Shown: positions 35,351 through 45,716, counted from the first letter of the stretch. The stretch: 64,000 nucleotides of DNA from Rhodomicrobium vannielii ATCC 17100 (GCF_000166055.1 NC_014664.1:2511501-2575500); one strand, 5' to 3'. Program-made: numbers and translations. Notes: generated by a model from the letters alone, not told the origin.

Positions 35351-36076
35351 CTAGTCTTCGTCTTCGTCGTCCGTTGCGGCGCTATAATGGCGGACGCCGT
35401 CTGGAGCCGCGAGGAAAATGTCATCGGCGATACCGATGAACAGCCCGTGCTCCACCACGCCCGGCACGATATCGAGCAGATCCGCGAGCGTTTCCGGGTC
35501 CGGGATGGAGCCGAAGGCGCAGTCGGCGATCAGATGGCCGCCATCCGTGCGAAACGTGTCGCCCGAGGCGGTGCGGCGAAGCGCAATGCTGCCCTGACAG
35601 CCAGCGTCTTCGGCGGCGGCTTCGATCATGGCGAGCGTGGCGGCCACGCCGAAGTCCACGATTTCCACAGGCAGCGGAAATTCGCCGAGTTGCTCCACAT
35701 ATTTCGACGCGTCCGCGATGATGATGACGCGGTCGGATGCGAAGGCCACGATCTTTTCGCGCAGAAGCGCGCCGCCGCCGCCCTTCAGCAGGTTCAACTG
35801 CGGGTCGATCTCGTCCGCGCCGTCGATGGTCAGATCGACATCGGCGATGGTGTTGAAGTCCGCGATCTTGATGCCGCGTTCCTCCGCGAAGCGCTTCGTC
35901 TGCTCCGAGGTGGCAACGCAGGTGAGATCGAGGTCTTCCGTCTTCAGCCGCTCCGCGAGGAGTTCGATGAAGGCCGAAGCCGTGGAGCCCGTGCCGAGGC
36001 CGAGCACCATGCCCGGTTCGACGAATTTAAGCGCTTCGGCGGCTGCCTCGCGCTTCAGGTTTTGAATGTCGGTCAA
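35351..36076 (-). CDS. rpiA: Ribose-5-phosphate isomerase A
   Basis: 241 residues. 'GLGTGSTASAFIELLAERL', 'DGADEIDPQLNLLKGGGGALLREKI' and the following Lys/Glu of the active site are those of RpiA. It interconverts ribose-5-phosphate and ribulose-5-phosphate in the pentose phosphate and Calvin cycles. The start is a TTG whose last two bases overlap the gabD stop (TTGA), and the next ATG is 23 codons in, after conserved residues, so TTG is the real start and translation is coupled to gabD. The end carries a short acidic tail (ATDDEDED). A palindrome follows the stop. Confidence 0.93.
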   Translation of the reverse strand: MTDIQNLKREAAAEALKFVEPGMVLGLGTGSTASAFIELLAERLKTEDLDLTCVATSEQTKRFAEERGIKIADFNTIADVDLTIDGADEIDPQLNLLKGGGGALLREKIVAFASDRVIIIADASKYVEQLGEFPLPVEIVDFGVAATLAMIEAAAEDAGCQGSIALRRTASGDTFRTDGGHLIADCAFGSIPDPETLADLLDIVPGVVEHGLFIGIADDIFLAAPDGVRHYSAATDDEDED

Positions 36077-37548
36077 TCCGAAAGTCCCCCAAGATACATG
36101 TATTTGAGTTCGAGAAATTCCTCGACGCCGTGGCGTGAGCCTTCGCGGCCGAGGCCAGATTCCTTGACGCCACCGAACGGTGCGACCTCTGTCGAGATAA
36201 TGCCTTCGTTAGCGCCGACAATGCCGAATTCGAGGCGCTCCGTCACGCGCCATACGCGGGCGACGTCGCGAGAATAGAAATATGCCGCAAGGCCGTAGGG
36301 CGTGCCGTTGGCAAACGCGATGGCTTCGTCTTCGGTCTTGAACCGGAACAGCGGCGCAACCGGGCCGAAGGTTTCTTCGGTGGCAACGCGCATCTCGGGC
36401 GTGACATCGGCGAGCACCGTCGGCTCGAAGAAGGTGCGGCCGAGCGCGTGACGCTTGCCGCCCACGAGGAGCCGCGCGCCCTTCGCGAGCGCATCCGCGA
36501 CGTGGTCTTCCACTTTTTTCAGGCCGGCTTCGTTGATGAGCGGCCCTTGCTCGACGCCCGCCTGCAACCCATCGCCAACCCTGAGCGCGGCCACGCGCGC
36601 GACGAGCTTCGCGGCGAAGGCATCATAAACGCCGTCCTGCACGAGGATGCGGTTCGCGCAGACGCAGGTCTGGCCCATGTTTCGGAATTTGGAGATGACC
36701 GCGCCTTCCACGGCCCTGTCGAGGTCCGCGTCGTCGAACACGATAAAGGGCGCGTTGCCGCCAAGTTCAAGCGAAACCTTCTTCACCGTATCCGCCGACT
36801 GGCGCATCAGAAGCTTGCCGACCCGTGTCGAGCCGGTGAAGGTGATCGCGCGCACGAGCGGGTTCGCGGTGAGTTCGGCGCCGATGGCCTCGGCATCGCC
36901 CGTCACGATATTGAAGACGCCGGGCGGAAAGCCTGCCTGCTCGGCGAGCGCACCGAGCGCCAGCGCCGTCAGCGGCGTATCGGGCGCGGGCTTCACAACC
37001 ACCGTGCAGCCCACAGCAAGCGCGGGCGCAACCTTGCGCGTGATCATAGCGAATGGGAAATTCCAGGGCGTGATTGCGCCGACGACGCCGATGGGCTGCT
37101 TCATCACGATGACGCGGCCGCCCTTGCGCGGGGAGGGGACCGTCTCGCCATAGATGCGCTTGGCTTCTTCGGCGAAAAACTCGACGAATGCCGCGCCGTA
37201 GGACACTTCGCCGCGCGATTCCGCCAGCGGCTTGCCCATCTCCACGGTCATGAGGCGCGCCAGCGATTCCGCATGCGCCAATTGCAGGTTGTGCCAACGC
37301 TTGAGGATCGCCGCGCGCTCTTTCGCGAGCAGCCCGCTCCAAGCCGGAAACGCCTTGTGCGCCGCCTCGATGGCGTCGCGGGTCTCCAAGCGCCCGAAAT
37401 TCGGCACACGTGCGAGGAAAGCGCCGGTCGCAGGGTTGCTGACGGGCAGCGCCGGTTCACCCCGCCATTCGCCCCCGATCAGACAGCGATCACGGAGCAG
37501 TGACTTGAAAATCTGGTCCATGACTTCCCTTATCAGCGGATCTGACAT
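36073..37548 (-). CDS. gabD: Succinate-semialdehyde dehydrogenase
   Basis: 491 residues. Aldehyde dehydrogenase marks: PWNFP (161-165), general base Glu261 in 'LELGGNAP', catalytic Cys295 in 'GQTCVCANR' with the second Cys297 that forms a redox switch in GabD, and 'EVAPFGGVKESGLGREGS' near the end. That last block with the CVC motif is typical of the NADP-dependent GabD class. It oxidises succinate semialdehyde to succinate in GABA or putrescine breakdown. It overlaps rpiA by 4 bases. The substrate is inferred from family and could extend to glutarate semialdehyde. Confidence 0.88.
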   Translation of the reverse strand: MSDPLIREVMDQIFKSLLRDRCLIGGEWRGEPALPVSNPATGAFLARVPNFGRLETRDAIEAAHKAFPAWSGLLAKERAAILKRWHNLQLAHAESLARLMTVEMGKPLAESRGEVSYGAAFVEFFAEEAKRIYGETVPSPRKGGRVIVMKQPIGVVGAITPWNFPFAMITRKVAPALAVGCTVVVKPAPDTPLTALALGALAEQAGFPPGVFNIVTGDAEAIGAELTANPLVRAITFTGSTRVGKLLMRQSADTVKKVSLELGGNAPFIVFDDADLDRAVEGAVISKFRNMGQTCVCANRILVQDGVYDAFAAKLVARVAALRVGDGLQAGVEQGPLINEAGLKKVEDHVADALAKGARLLVGGKRHALGRTFFEPTVLADVTPEMRVATEETFGPVAPLFRFKTEDEAIAFANGTPYGLAAYFYSRDVARVWRVTERLEFGIVGANEGIISTEVAPFGGVKESGLGREGSRHGVEEFLELKYMYLGGLSD

Positions 37549-37732
37549 AATGCCGCACCGGCTTCAAAACCACAAGAGCCACCGGATAGCGGCATCTGTT
37601 CCTCAAAAGCCACAAACTCTTAACAAATTCCCTTCAATCACAGGATGCATTTGATCTTCTTTGCAACCGGCCATAAATGTGGGCCAGCAGCCTTGCGAGA
37701 CACGTCGCAGGCAAGGAACGACGGAGCCCCCA

Positions 37733-37954
37733 ATGACCAGCGTCTTATCACCGGTCCTGTCAGAAAGCACTCCCAATTCTCAAGCCCAGTCGGCCGAAAG
37801 CGCGGATTTCGCATTTCTTTCTCAACAGGATAGCCGCGAATACCTCGCCGACATGCTGAAGGAACTCAGCGTTATCGCCGGCCATGCCGAGCTTAATCGC
37901 GCGCGTGAACTGATCGAAGCGGCCCTTGCCGAGATAGAGCCGTCGAAATCTTGA
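37733..37954 (+). CDS. Small hypothetical protein
   Basis: 73 residues from the ATG at 37733, which has GGAG 7 bases upstream. The N-terminal 30 residues are Ser-rich and disordered. The rest, 'REYLADMLKELSVIAGHAELNRARELIEAALAEIE', is a helical hairpin. It resembles short conserved proteins found in other Hyphomicrobiales, but I do not know a function. It converges with the LuxR-type gene. Confidence 0.65.
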   Translation: MTSVLSPVLSESTPNSQAQSAESADFAFLSQQDSREYLADMLKELSVIAGHAELNRARELIEAALAEIEPSKS

Positions 37955-38099
37955 CAGGCGCCGCCACAAACCGGACGGACAACCGACGCGTGTGATCGGC
38001 TTGCGGATGAGCGGCGATCCGTTTGTCTGAGGCTCGGGCCTGCGTTCAACGGCTGATTGCAGGCGCGGGCGGCGATGCGCCCGGCTTTCCCGCGCCAGA

Positions 38100-39128
38100 T
38101 CAAAGGCGAGCGGTAGAGCCCTGTCTTCGCCCGTTGCCCCCGTAAGGTCGCAGTTCTTCCGGATGATCGGCGACGAACGAGATCACAAGCCTGCGCTTTT
38201 CGGTGCCGCGCGACCCGTTGGAACTATCCTCCGACAGAAGAACCGATGGTGCATAGTCGGCAACGCGGCCGTATATGGACCGCCAGCGCAAATTGACGGC
38301 GGCAAGGCTGATGCCGAGATCCCGCGCGATCCTCGCGTCAGTTACACCGTTCATCGCTCTTAAAAGGATCTGTTGCTCGGCGTATGTAAATCCACAGCGC
38401 GGCGGGGTATACGCGAACAACCGCCCGACGGCTTTGCCCGGCCAATCGCCCTCGAAATCCGACCTCGCCACCGTGTAGACGATGTGATCTTGCGCAAGCG
38501 AGGCCCCGGGCGAAAAGCCAAGCGGAGTTCCGGCGGGAAAACGGGCAAGCTCCTTGAACCCTCCTCCGGCGAAGGCGCTGGAAAGGATGGCCGGCACCTC
38601 CTTTATGACGCGGCTCAGCAGATAGCCCTCATGGCCGCGCAACAAGCTTTGCTGCGCAATAGACAGGAGAGCATGCGCCTCAGGGTCAGCGCGATCATAC
38701 GACCGCTGCAACCAGAAAAGAGGAACCAGTATCAGCCCATGACCGGCATTGGCTTGGGCAACGTCCTTCAGGGTGAGAAAGGGCGGCGCGCCCCGGTCAT
38801 TCAGCGCATCGTGCAGCAACGTCAGGGACATGTGCGGCGACGGCGAGGCGAGATAGGTGGCGGCCCAAGCTTCGTGCACGAAACCGGAAATGCCAAATGC
38901 AGCGGATTCAGCCTTCACGCCGGTGTCATGGACGTAATCGACTGCAATCCCGCCCAGGATCTCTTCTGAAATCAGCCGCCGCAAAAGACCAGGCAGCGAC
39001 TGTCTAAAAGTGTCGGACACGGGGGCGATTTGAAGGATGAACTCGGCGACGAGCGGAGCGTCATCGGCCCTGATGCTCCTGACCCGGCGATCGAAGGTCG
39101 TTCGTTTCGCACTGTCACGCTGCAACAT
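38100..39128 (-). CDS. LuxR-type helix-turn-helix regulator
   Basis: 342 residues. The C-terminal part (about 245-300, 'FTYAEQQILLRAMNGVTDARIARDLGISLAAVNLRWRSIY') is a LuxR/GerE-like helix-turn-helix. The N-terminal 230 residues do not match an autoinducer-binding or receiver domain that I can recognise and may be a novel sensor. The tail is basic. No luxI-like gene is nearby, so quorum sensing is not implied. ATG 39128 was preferred over the TTG at 39134. Confidence 0.7.
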   Translation of the reverse strand: MLQRDSAKRTTFDRRVRSIRADDAPLVAEFILQIAPVSDTFRQSLPGLLRRLISEEILGGIAVDYVHDTGVKAESAAFGISGFVHEAWAATYLASPSPHMSLTLLHDALNDRGAPPFLTLKDVAQANAGHGLILVPLFWLQRSYDRADPEAHALLSIAQQSLLRGHEGYLLSRVIKEVPAILSSAFAGGGFKELARFPAGTPLGFSPGASLAQDHIVYTVARSDFEGDWPGKAVGRLFAYTPPRCGFTYAEQQILLRAMNGVTDARIARDLGISLAAVNLRWRSIYGRVADYAPSVLLSEDSSNGSRGTEKRRLVISFVADHPEELRPYGGNGRRQGSTARL

Positions 39129-39435
39129 GCCCAACCACCATTAATCTATGTTGTTAACGGACGATACACGGGGCATCTTGATAGAGCAAGGCACTGCCAA
39201 GGATAGGCTTGCGGCCAAACCGCCAGCCACGAAGCGTCCGCCTTGCGCGAGGGGGGCAGATACAGTCTCCGTTATCCGGCGGCTGCGCATTTCTCAGACC
39301 AAACAGACGTGACGCAAATATCCCACTTGTTTTCATGACCTACGATTTTGTCGACCCGTGTTCCCGCCTGCCCCCTTCTTCGCTTCTTGAATTGGCGTCA
39401 GAAAAGCGTGTAATCGCATCGCAACTCCGCCCGCT
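39129..39435. other. Intergenic, 307 bases, no gene seen
   Basis: This separates the LuxR-type gene's start from the end of the MBL hydrolase gene on the same strand. It should hold the promoter of the LuxR-type gene. No operator, terminator or small gene was recognised. Confidence 0.45.
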
Positions 39436-40236
39436 TCAGCGCTTCAGTTCCAGCACCATACCGTCGACCGAAGGCTCGACATGCGCCGGGAGCCGTGAGG
39501 CGAGGTCGTCGTAGTCGAGGTCGATGTGGAGATGCGTCAACAACGCGCGCTTGGGCTTCATCTCGGCAATGAACGCCAGCGCCTTTTCCAGCGTGAGATG
39601 GCTGGGATGCGGGGTGTAGCGCAGCGTGTTGAGAATCCACACGTCGAGATCGCGAAGGATGGGCCGCGACTCGGCTGGCAAGTCGTTCAGATCGCAGGAA
39701 TAAGCCAGACCGCCGACGCGGAAGCCGAGCGAGTCGATTTCACCGTGGATCTGCCGGAAGGGTTGAAAAACGATCGGGCCGCCGGGACCGTCGATGGTCA
39801 CCGGAGCGTGATTTTCGATCACGTGGCCTTCGACAATGGCGGGGTAGCTCGACCCTGGCGGCGTTTCGAAACAATAGTCGAAGCGCTGGCGTAAAAGGGC
39901 GATGGTGCGCTCGTCCCCCCATAGGTCGATGCGGCGGCGCTGGAGATAGGACAGCATGCGCAAATCGTCGATGCCGTGCGTGTGGTCGGCGTGGTCGTGC
40001 GTATAGACGACGCCATCGAGCTGCTTCACGTCCGCATCGAGAAGTTGCACGCGCATGTCCGGCGAGGTGTCGATCAGCGCGACGGTGCGACCACTCTCGC
40101 CGATGCGTTCTACGAGGAGGGAACTGCGCCGCCGCCGATTCTTGGGGTTCGCCGGATTGCAGGCGCCCCAGTCATTGCCGACGCGGGGCACGCCGGTGGA
40201 CGAGCCGCATCCGAGGATCGTGAAGCGAAGTGTCAT
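39436..40236 (-). CDS. MBL-fold metallohydrolase (PhnP-like)
   Basis: 266 residues. Metal-binding motif 'THDHADH' (79-85), an upstream 'LGCGSSTGVPRVG' typical of the PhnP/GcvA-like cyclic phosphodiesterase branch, a late 'SCDLNDLP' Asp ligand and a C-terminal 'THLHIDLDYDD' His. The phosphonate lyase genes that define PhnP are absent; instead it is the last gene of a holB-metG-tatD string where this hydrolase is commonly found. It overlaps tatD by 4 bases (ATGA). The substrate is likely a phosphodiester, not proven. Confidence 0.88.
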   Translation of the reverse strand: MTLRFTILGCGSSTGVPRVGNDWGACNPANPKNRRRRSSLLVERIGESGRTVALIDTSPDMRVQLLDADVKQLDGVVYTHDHADHTHGIDDLRMLSYLQRRRIDLWGDERTIALLRQRFDYCFETPPGSSYPAIVEGHVIENHAPVTIDGPGGPIVFQPFRQIHGEIDSLGFRVGGLAYSCDLNDLPAESRPILRDLDVWILNTLRYTPHPSHLTLEKALAFIAEMKPKRALLTHLHIDLDYDDLASRLPAHVEPSVDGMVLELKR

Positions 40237-41042
40237 GTTGCACCGTCCCCCACCTGCGCCGCCGCGACCTTCGCCTTCGCAAACAGGCGGAAGAAGTTTT
40301 CCGTGGTCGCGCGCTCCATTTCCGCCTCGCTCACGCCCTTTGTTTCGGCAAGCACCTTCGCTGTGAACCTGACGAAGGACGGCTCGTTCGTCTTGCCGCG
40401 ATAAGGCGGCGGCGCGAGATAGGGCGAGTCTGTTTCGACCAGCAGGCGGTCGAGCGGCACGGACGCCGCCAATTCGCGCAACTCGCCGGACTTCGGGAAG
40501 GTGAGAATCCCCGAGAACGAGATGAAAAGGCCAAGTTCGAGCGCGGCTTCCGCCAACGCGCGGCCGCTCGTATAGCAATGCAGCAGCGCCTTGAACGGCC
40601 CCTTCGCCATCTCTTCGGTGAGGATCGCGGCGGTATCTTCTTCCGCGTCGCGCGTGTGGATCACCAGCGGCAGGCCGGTTTGCCGCGCCGCAGCGATATG
40701 CTTGCGAAAAACGGTTTGCTGATCCTCGCGCGCGCTCTTGTCGTAAAAGTAGTCGAGGCCCGCTTCGCCGATTGCGACAACACGCGGATGGCGCGTATAC
40801 GCGAGGATGTCGGGCAGCGGGATGCCCCGTTCCTCGCTCGCGTAATGCGGGTGCGTGCCGATGGAGCACGTTACCTCGGGGTAGCGCTCGGCAATCGGCA
40901 GAACGGCGGACGGAAACTTCCGTATGCGCGTCGAGATCGTGACCATATGGCCGACGCCCGCCTCCCTGGCGCGCGCGATGACGTCGTCGCGTTGCGGTTC
41001 GAACTCCGGGAAATCGAGATGGCAATGACTATCGACAAGCAT
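40233..41042 (-). CDS. tatD: TatD-family deoxyribonuclease / hydrolase
   Basis: 269 residues. 'VDSHCHLDF' opens the metal site (His6, His8), followed by 'IGEAGLDYFYD' with the bridging Glu, 'VIHTRDAEEDT', 'LLHCYTSG' and 'LVETDSPYLAPPPYRGKTNEP', the TatD signature. Members are metal-dependent 3'-5' exonucleases and also hydrolyse other substrates. ATG 41042 is chosen because conserved sequence starts there; the frame extends 38 codons upstream. It is coupled to the MBL gene. Confidence 0.92.
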   Translation of the reverse strand: MLVDSHCHLDFPEFEPQRDDVIARAREAGVGHMVTISTRIRKFPSAVLPIAERYPEVTCSIGTHPHYASEERGIPLPDILAYTRHPRVVAIGEAGLDYFYDKSAREDQQTVFRKHIAAARQTGLPLVIHTRDAEEDTAAILTEEMAKGPFKALLHCYTSGRALAEAALELGLFISFSGILTFPKSGELRELAASVPLDRLLVETDSPYLAPPPYRGKTNEPSFVRFTAKVLAETKGVSEAEMERATTENFFRLFAKAKVAAAQVGDGAT

Positions 41043-41295
41043 GTTTTCGACCAGTCCCCCGGATGTTGGGGCGCATATCGCGGAAACCGGAAGGCGAGCG
41101 CCCAATCCGGCCTGTCCGATTTTAACGCGCAGCGCAGCGGTGAAGTCCAGCCGCAATGAAGCGCCATCTCATCGCACCCGGAAATCAATTCTCATGACGC
41201 GCATGTGATCGCACGCGCGCTCATTCGGTCGAAGGGCGCGCCATCGACGCGCCGAGATGAACGCGCTGGAAACCCCGCGCGTTCGAGCGGCCGGA

Positions 41296-42867
41296 TCAGC
41301 TCGCGGCAGCCGCCTTTGCCGCCTCTTCCTCAACATAGCGCGGGAATACGCCTTGTGGGGTGGCGATTTTCGTCCCGGCCTTCAGCGTATGCGCGAGCGC
41401 GTCGAAGCTGCGATCTTCCGCCGCGACGCCAAGTTGGTCGAGCAGTTTCGCCGACGACGACGGCATATAGGGCTGCGCGAGGATCGCCACACGCCGCACA
41501 ACCTCCGCCGTCGTCCAAAGGACGGTGCCCATGCGCGCGGGGTTCGTCTTCTTCAGCGCCCACGGCTCCTGAACGGCGAAATACTTGTTGGTGTCGGCGA
41601 CCACCTTCCAGATCGCGTCCAGCGCCTTGTGTGGCGCCTGCTGGTCGATGGCCTCCCGGTTCGCTTCGAGAAGCGCGGCGGATGCGGCGAGGATCGGCTC
41701 ATCGGCGGCGTCGGTTTCGCTCGGCTCCGGTATCGTGCCCGCGCAATTCTTCGCGATCATCGAAAGCGACCGCTGCGCCAGATTGCCGAGGTCGTTCGCG
41801 AGGTCGGCGTTGATGCGGTTCACCATCTGCTCGTGCGTGATGTTGCCGTCCTGACCGAACGGCACTTCGCGCAGGAAATAGTAGCGCACCTGATCGACGC
41901 CATAAGCGTCCACCAGATCCTTCGGCGCAACGACGTTGCCGACCGACTTCGACATCTTCTCCCCGCGATTGTACAGGAAGCCGTGGCCGAAGACGCGCTC
42001 GGGCAGAGGCAACTTCGCGGACATGAGGAACGCCGGCCAGTAGACCGCGTGAAAGCGCGTGATGTCCTTGCCGATGATGTGCACCTGCGCGGGCCAGCGC
42101 TCTTTCCACGCCTTGGAGCGGATTTTCGGAAAGCCCGCAGCCGTGATGTAGTTCGTGAGCGCGTCTACCCAGACATAGATGATGTGGCCCGGCGCGTCCG
42201 GCACCGGGATGCCCCAGTCAAGCGTCGTGCGCGAAATCGAAAGGTCTTGCAGGCCGCCCTTGACGAAACTCACCACCTCGTTGCGGCGTTCGGCGGGCAT
42301 GATGAAGCCGGGGTTTTCCTCGTAGAATTTCAGCAGCTTCTTCTCGTATTTCGACAGCCGGAAGAAGTACGTTTGTTCCTCGGTCCATTCGACCGGTGTG
42401 CCCTGCGGCCCAAGGCGGATGCCGTTCCCGCCGAGCACAGTCTCGCTCTCGGCATAGAACGCCTCGTCGCGCACCGAATACCAGCCCTTATAGCCGGCAA
42501 GATAGATGTCGCCCGCCTTTTCCATGCGACGCCAGATTTCAGCGACCGACTCATGGTGCCGCGGCTCTGTCGTGCGGATGAAATCGTCGTAAGAGACATC
42601 GAGTTGTTCGAGCATCTCAATGAATTTCGCGGTGTTGCGGTCGGCAAGCTCGGTCGGCGTGATGCCTTCCTTGGCCGCCGTCTGCTTCATCTTGAGGCCA
42701 TGCTCGTCAACGCCCGTGAGGAAGAACACCGGGTGCCCATCCAACCGCTTGAAGCGCGCCATCGCATCCGTCGCCACCGCCTCATAGGCGTGGCCGATGT
42801 GGGGCTCGCCGTTCGGATAGGAAATGGCCGTCGTGATCGTGTAATGCGGTTTTTGTTGTTCTGTCAT
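41296..42867 (-). CDS. metG: Methionyl-tRNA synthetase
   Basis: 523 residues, a class I synthetase. 'HIGH' at 23-26, 'KMSKS' at 304-308, and the anticodon-binding helical domain after about 390 ('[16 protein letters not shown]'). It has no zinc knuckle CxxC pair and no C-terminal tRNA-binding dimer domain, so it is the shorter MetG2-like form. The ATG at 42867 matches the family start. holB lies 47 bases upstream; tatD lies 253 bases downstream. Confidence 0.96.
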   Translation of the reverse strand: MTEQQKPHYTITTAISYPNGEPHIGHAYEAVATDAMARFKRLDGHPVFFLTGVDEHGLKMKQTAAKEGITPTELADRNTAKFIEMLEQLDVSYDDFIRTTEPRHHESVAEIWRRMEKAGDIYLAGYKGWYSVRDEAFYAESETVLGGNGIRLGPQGTPVEWTEEQTYFFRLSKYEKKLLKFYEENPGFIMPAERRNEVVSFVKGGLQDLSISRTTLDWGIPVPDAPGHIIYVWVDALTNYITAAGFPKIRSKAWKERWPAQVHIIGKDITRFHAVYWPAFLMSAKLPLPERVFGHGFLYNRGEKMSKSVGNVVAPKDLVDAYGVDQVRYYFLREVPFGQDGNITHEQMVNRINADLANDLGNLAQRSLSMIAKNCAGTIPEPSETDAADEPILAASAALLEANREAIDQQAPHKALDAIWKVVADTNKYFAVQEPWALKKTNPARMGTVLWTTAEVVRRVAILAQPYMPSSSAKLLDQLGVAAEDRSFDALAHTLKAGTKIATPQGVFPRYVEEEAAKAAAAS

Positions 42868-42914
42868 GGCGCAAAGGTTTGGATGGCGGGAATGGTGCGT
42901 TTGGGGCGGAAAGC

Positions 42915-43976
42915 TCACGCCTTTCTGGCAATACGTTCCATATCGGAAAATGCCGCCAACAGAAAGGCTCCTTTATCGAGATTGAGCACATCGGTCTCTA
43001 GTCGGCGCTCGCGGAAGCCCTGCCACGCGACGGCCCAAAGCGCAGCTTCCGTTGTATTGCAGCCTGGGCCTTGCGCCGCGCTTTTCGCTCGCGCCTCGAT
43101 GCGCTCCTCGATGAGATCGCAAAGCCTCGCGAAGGTATCGGCGTTCTTGGCGCCGCTCGCCGACTGGATGAGATCGTGCACGGCGGCTTGATCCGGGCGG
43201 CGAAGACCGTCCATCACGCGCTCCAGCTTGTCCGCCAGCTTGAGAAGGCCGCCGCCGATGAGATTGAGCGCGCGCCCCGCCGAACCGCCCGCAAGCGCGT
43301 GAAGCCGTTGCATCTGCTCCGCTTCCGGCGCATCGAGACCGGCGCGGGCGCAGGCCGCTTCCACCGCGCAGGCGAATGGCGCGGTATCGAGCGGGCGCAG
43401 CGCGAGCTTGATGCAGCGCGAGCGGATCGTCGGCAATACGGCGGCGGCGCCATGGCTGACGAGGAAGAACACCGTACGCTGTGGCGGCTCCTCCACGGCT
43501 TTCAGCAGCGCGTTGGCTGAGGCGATGGTGAGGTCGTTCGCGGGGTCGACGATCATGGCGCGCCATCCGCCGGGGCTCGTGAGGCCGAGGAATGCGCGCA
43601 GTTTCCGCACCTCATCGACGCCGATGGTCGAAGCGCCACCAGCCTCCAGCGCGAACAGCGAGGAGTGTGCGCCCGCCGCGATCTGCCGCGCGGTCGGGTG
43701 GCTCGACGGCACGTCGAGGCTGGTTGCCGGGGCGCGACCCGAACCTGCGGCCTCGCCGTCGCGGCTCAAGAGGAACCGCGCGGCACGCCAGGCGAAACTC
43801 GCCTTGCCGATGCCGCGCTCGCCCGTGATGAGCCAGGCATGATGCAGCGCGCCCGCGTTGAACGAGCGCAGGAACATCGCTTCCGCCTCGTTATGGCCAA
43901 ACAGCGCGTCTGCAAGCCTCGGGTGAAGCGGATCGCCCGCGTCGCCTTCGCTTTCGCCGGCCTTGCGCTTTGCCAT
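42915..43976 (-). CDS. holB: DNA polymerase III delta' subunit
   Basis: 353 residues. An AAA+ fold with '[26 protein letters not shown]' (Walker A-like), '[25 protein letters not shown]' (the clamp-loader signature) and '[14 protein letters not shown]' (SRC motif). It is a stator subunit of the clamp loader at the replication fork. In many alphaproteobacteria tmk precedes holB; here gloB occupies that place. The ATG is preceded by a weak GGAGG-like GGGAGG region in 'CGGGAGGCACC'. Confidence 0.93.
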   Translation of the reverse strand: MAKRKAGESEGDAGDPLHPRLADALFGHNEAEAMFLRSFNAGALHHAWLITGERGIGKASFAWRAARFLLSRDGEAAGSGRAPATSLDVPSSHPTARQIAAGAHSSLFALEAGGASTIGVDEVRKLRAFLGLTSPGGWRAMIVDPANDLTIASANALLKAVEEPPQRTVFFLVSHGAAAVLPTIRSRCIKLALRPLDTAPFACAVEAACARAGLDAPEAEQMQRLHALAGGSAGRALNLIGGGLLKLADKLERVMDGLRRPDQAAVHDLIQSASGAKNADTFARLCDLIEERIEARAKSAAQGPGCNTTEAALWAVAWQGFRERRLETDVLNLDKGAFLLAAFSDMERIARKA

Positions 43977-44032
43977 GGTGCCTCCCGAAACGTGTCAGAG
44001 GAAGCGCGCGGGACGCGCTCGGTGCGATGTCT

Positions 44033-44836
44033 TCAGAAGCGATCCTTGCGCCGCCGCAGTTCCTCGAAAACGGCCTCGTCGGAAACGTCCGGGCCGATGT
44101 CGAGCGATTTGCGGATTTCGGGGCTGAACGGGCGCAGGAACGGATTCGTCTCAAGCTCCTTGGCGAGCGTGACCGGCAGCGTCGGCTTGCCGTCCGCGCG
44201 AAGCCGGTCCACTTCCTCCTTGCGCTTGTGCAGCGCGATGTTTTCCGGCTCCACCGCAAGCGCGAACTTGATGTTCGACTGCGTGTATTCGTGGCCGACA
44301 TAGAGGAGTGTGCGCTCCGGCAGACGCATCAGCTTTTCGAGCGAGTGCCACATGTCGGAATAGCGCCCGTCGTTCACGCGACCGCATCCGACCGAAAAGA
44401 GTGTGTCGCCGACGAACGCCAGCCCGCTTTTCTGACCCGTGATCTCGGCCTGAACGGCGTCGGGGATGAAATAGGCGACATGCCCCGGCGTGTGGCCCGG
44501 CGTCTCGATCACCTCCACCTCGAACGGCCCGAAGGGAATGCGGTCGTCTTCATGCACCTCGACATCGACGACCGGGAGTTCGGCGGCTTCCCTTGCGGGG
44601 CCGTAAATGGTGCAGTTCGAGTCCCGCTTCAGGGCTTGAAGTCCCTGAATGTGATCCCAATGATGATGCGTGACGAGAATGTGCGTCAGCGTCCAGCCCG
44701 CGCTTTCGAGTTCCCTGCGAACGGCCTCGCCGTCGGGGGCGTCGATGGAAGCGGTGACCCCAGTAACCGGATCGTGGATCAGAACGCCGAAATTATCGCT
44801 TAGACAGGGAAACAGTCGAACTTCGAGATGGGACAT
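44033..44836 (-). CDS. gloB: Hydroxyacylglutathione hydrolase (glyoxalase II)
   Basis: 267 residues. The binuclear metal motif is 'THHHWDH' (56-62), with further ligands in 'TPGHTPGHV', 'FVGDTLFSVGCGR' and 'YVGHEYTQSNIKFA'. The C-terminal helices carry the glutathione-binding 'NPFLRP' motif. It cleaves S-lactoylglutathione to lactate and glutathione, the second step of methylglyoxal detoxification. It is divergent, with 88 bases between starts, from a methyltransferase often found beside gloB in related bacteria. Confidence 0.95.
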   Translation of the reverse strand: MSHLEVRLFPCLSDNFGVLIHDPVTGVTASIDAPDGEAVRRELESAGWTLTHILVTHHHWDHIQGLQALKRDSNCTIYGPAREAAELPVVDVEVHEDDRIPFGPFEVEVIETPGHTPGHVAYFIPDAVQAEITGQKSGLAFVGDTLFSVGCGRVNDGRYSDMWHSLEKLMRLPERTLLYVGHEYTQSNIKFALAVEPENIALHKRKEEVDRLRADGKPTLPVTLAKELETNPFLRPFSPEIRKSLDIGPDVSDEAVFEELRRRKDRF

Positions 44837-44924
44837 TGCTGCACCTGATCAATATGGCTCACCCAGACTTAGGATAAACCACCCGCGCATTAAACCCGGT
44901 TAGACGAAATGCTGGTTCGTTTTT

Positions 44925-45716
44925 ATGTATGATGACGTCACGCATCTCAGAGATTTTTACGCGTCGCCACTCGGGCAGCACGCACGCCGCATTATCGCGC
45001 ACCGGGTGCGTGCGCGGTGGGATAATGTAAGCGGCCTGGATGTCGTGGGGCTTGGCTACGCCGCTCCGTATCTCCGCATTTTTTCCGGTGAGGCGAGGAC
45101 CACGGCCGCGCTGATGCCTTATCGGCAGGGTGCCGTTCAGTGGCCGAGCGAGGGGCCTTTCCGCGCGGCCCTCGTGTCCGACACCGAACTTCCGATGCGG
45201 GACAAGTCCGTGGATTGCGTGCTCGTCGTGCACGGCCTCGAACATGTCGACGCCCGACACAATTACCTGCGCGAAATCTGGCGCGTTTTGATGCCACACG
45301 GGCGCCTGATCCTCGTCGCGCCAAACCGTCGCGGAGCATGGGCGCGCTTCGAGTCTACGCCCTTCGGGCACGGGCGGCCGTACAGCCTCCGCCAGATGGA
45401 AGACCTGCTTCGCGATGCGCTGTTCGAACCGGTGGGCGTGACGCCGTGCCTGTTCGCGCCCCCCTTCCGCGCCCGCTATCTGCCGTTCGCCGCGACTGCA
45501 TGGGAGCGCGCCGGCGCCGGGCTGTGGCCCGCCTTCGCGGGGGTGCTCATCGTCGAAGCGGTGAAGTTGGCCTATGCCGAGATCCGCGTTTCGGTGAAGA
45601 AACCCGCTTTTGCATCCATGCCCGCGTTGAACGGCGGCCTGAGCCCGGCCCGTCGCCACCCTGACGACGGCGGCAAACCCCGCTCGCCTGCGTTCCGCGA
45701 TCCGCTGGGCGATTGA
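44925..45716 (+). CDS. SAM-dependent methyltransferase, type 11
   Basis: 263 residues. The Rossmann part runs from 'VSGLDVVGLGYAAPYL' (SAM loop, degenerate relative to DxGxGxG) to 'SVDCVLVVHGLEHVDARHNYLREIWRVLMPHGRLILVAPN' (acidic and post-I motifs), given by its ends. It matches the methyltransferase type 11 family seen divergent from gloB in Hyphomicrobiales. Substrate unknown. The C-terminal 40 residues are Pro/Arg-rich and probably disordered. Confidence 0.85.
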   Translation: MYDDVTHLRDFYASPLGQHARRIIAHRVRARWDNVSGLDVVGLGYAAPYLRIFSGEARTTAALMPYRQGAVQWPSEGPFRAALVSDTELPMRDKSVDCVLVVHGLEHVDARHNYLREIWRVLMPHGRLILVAPNRRGAWARFESTPFGHGRPYSLRQMEDLLRDALFEPVGVTPCLFAPPFRARYLPFAATAWERAGAGLWPAFAGVLIVEAVKLAYAEIRVSVKKPAFASMPALNGGLSPARRHPDDGGKPRSPAFRDPLGD

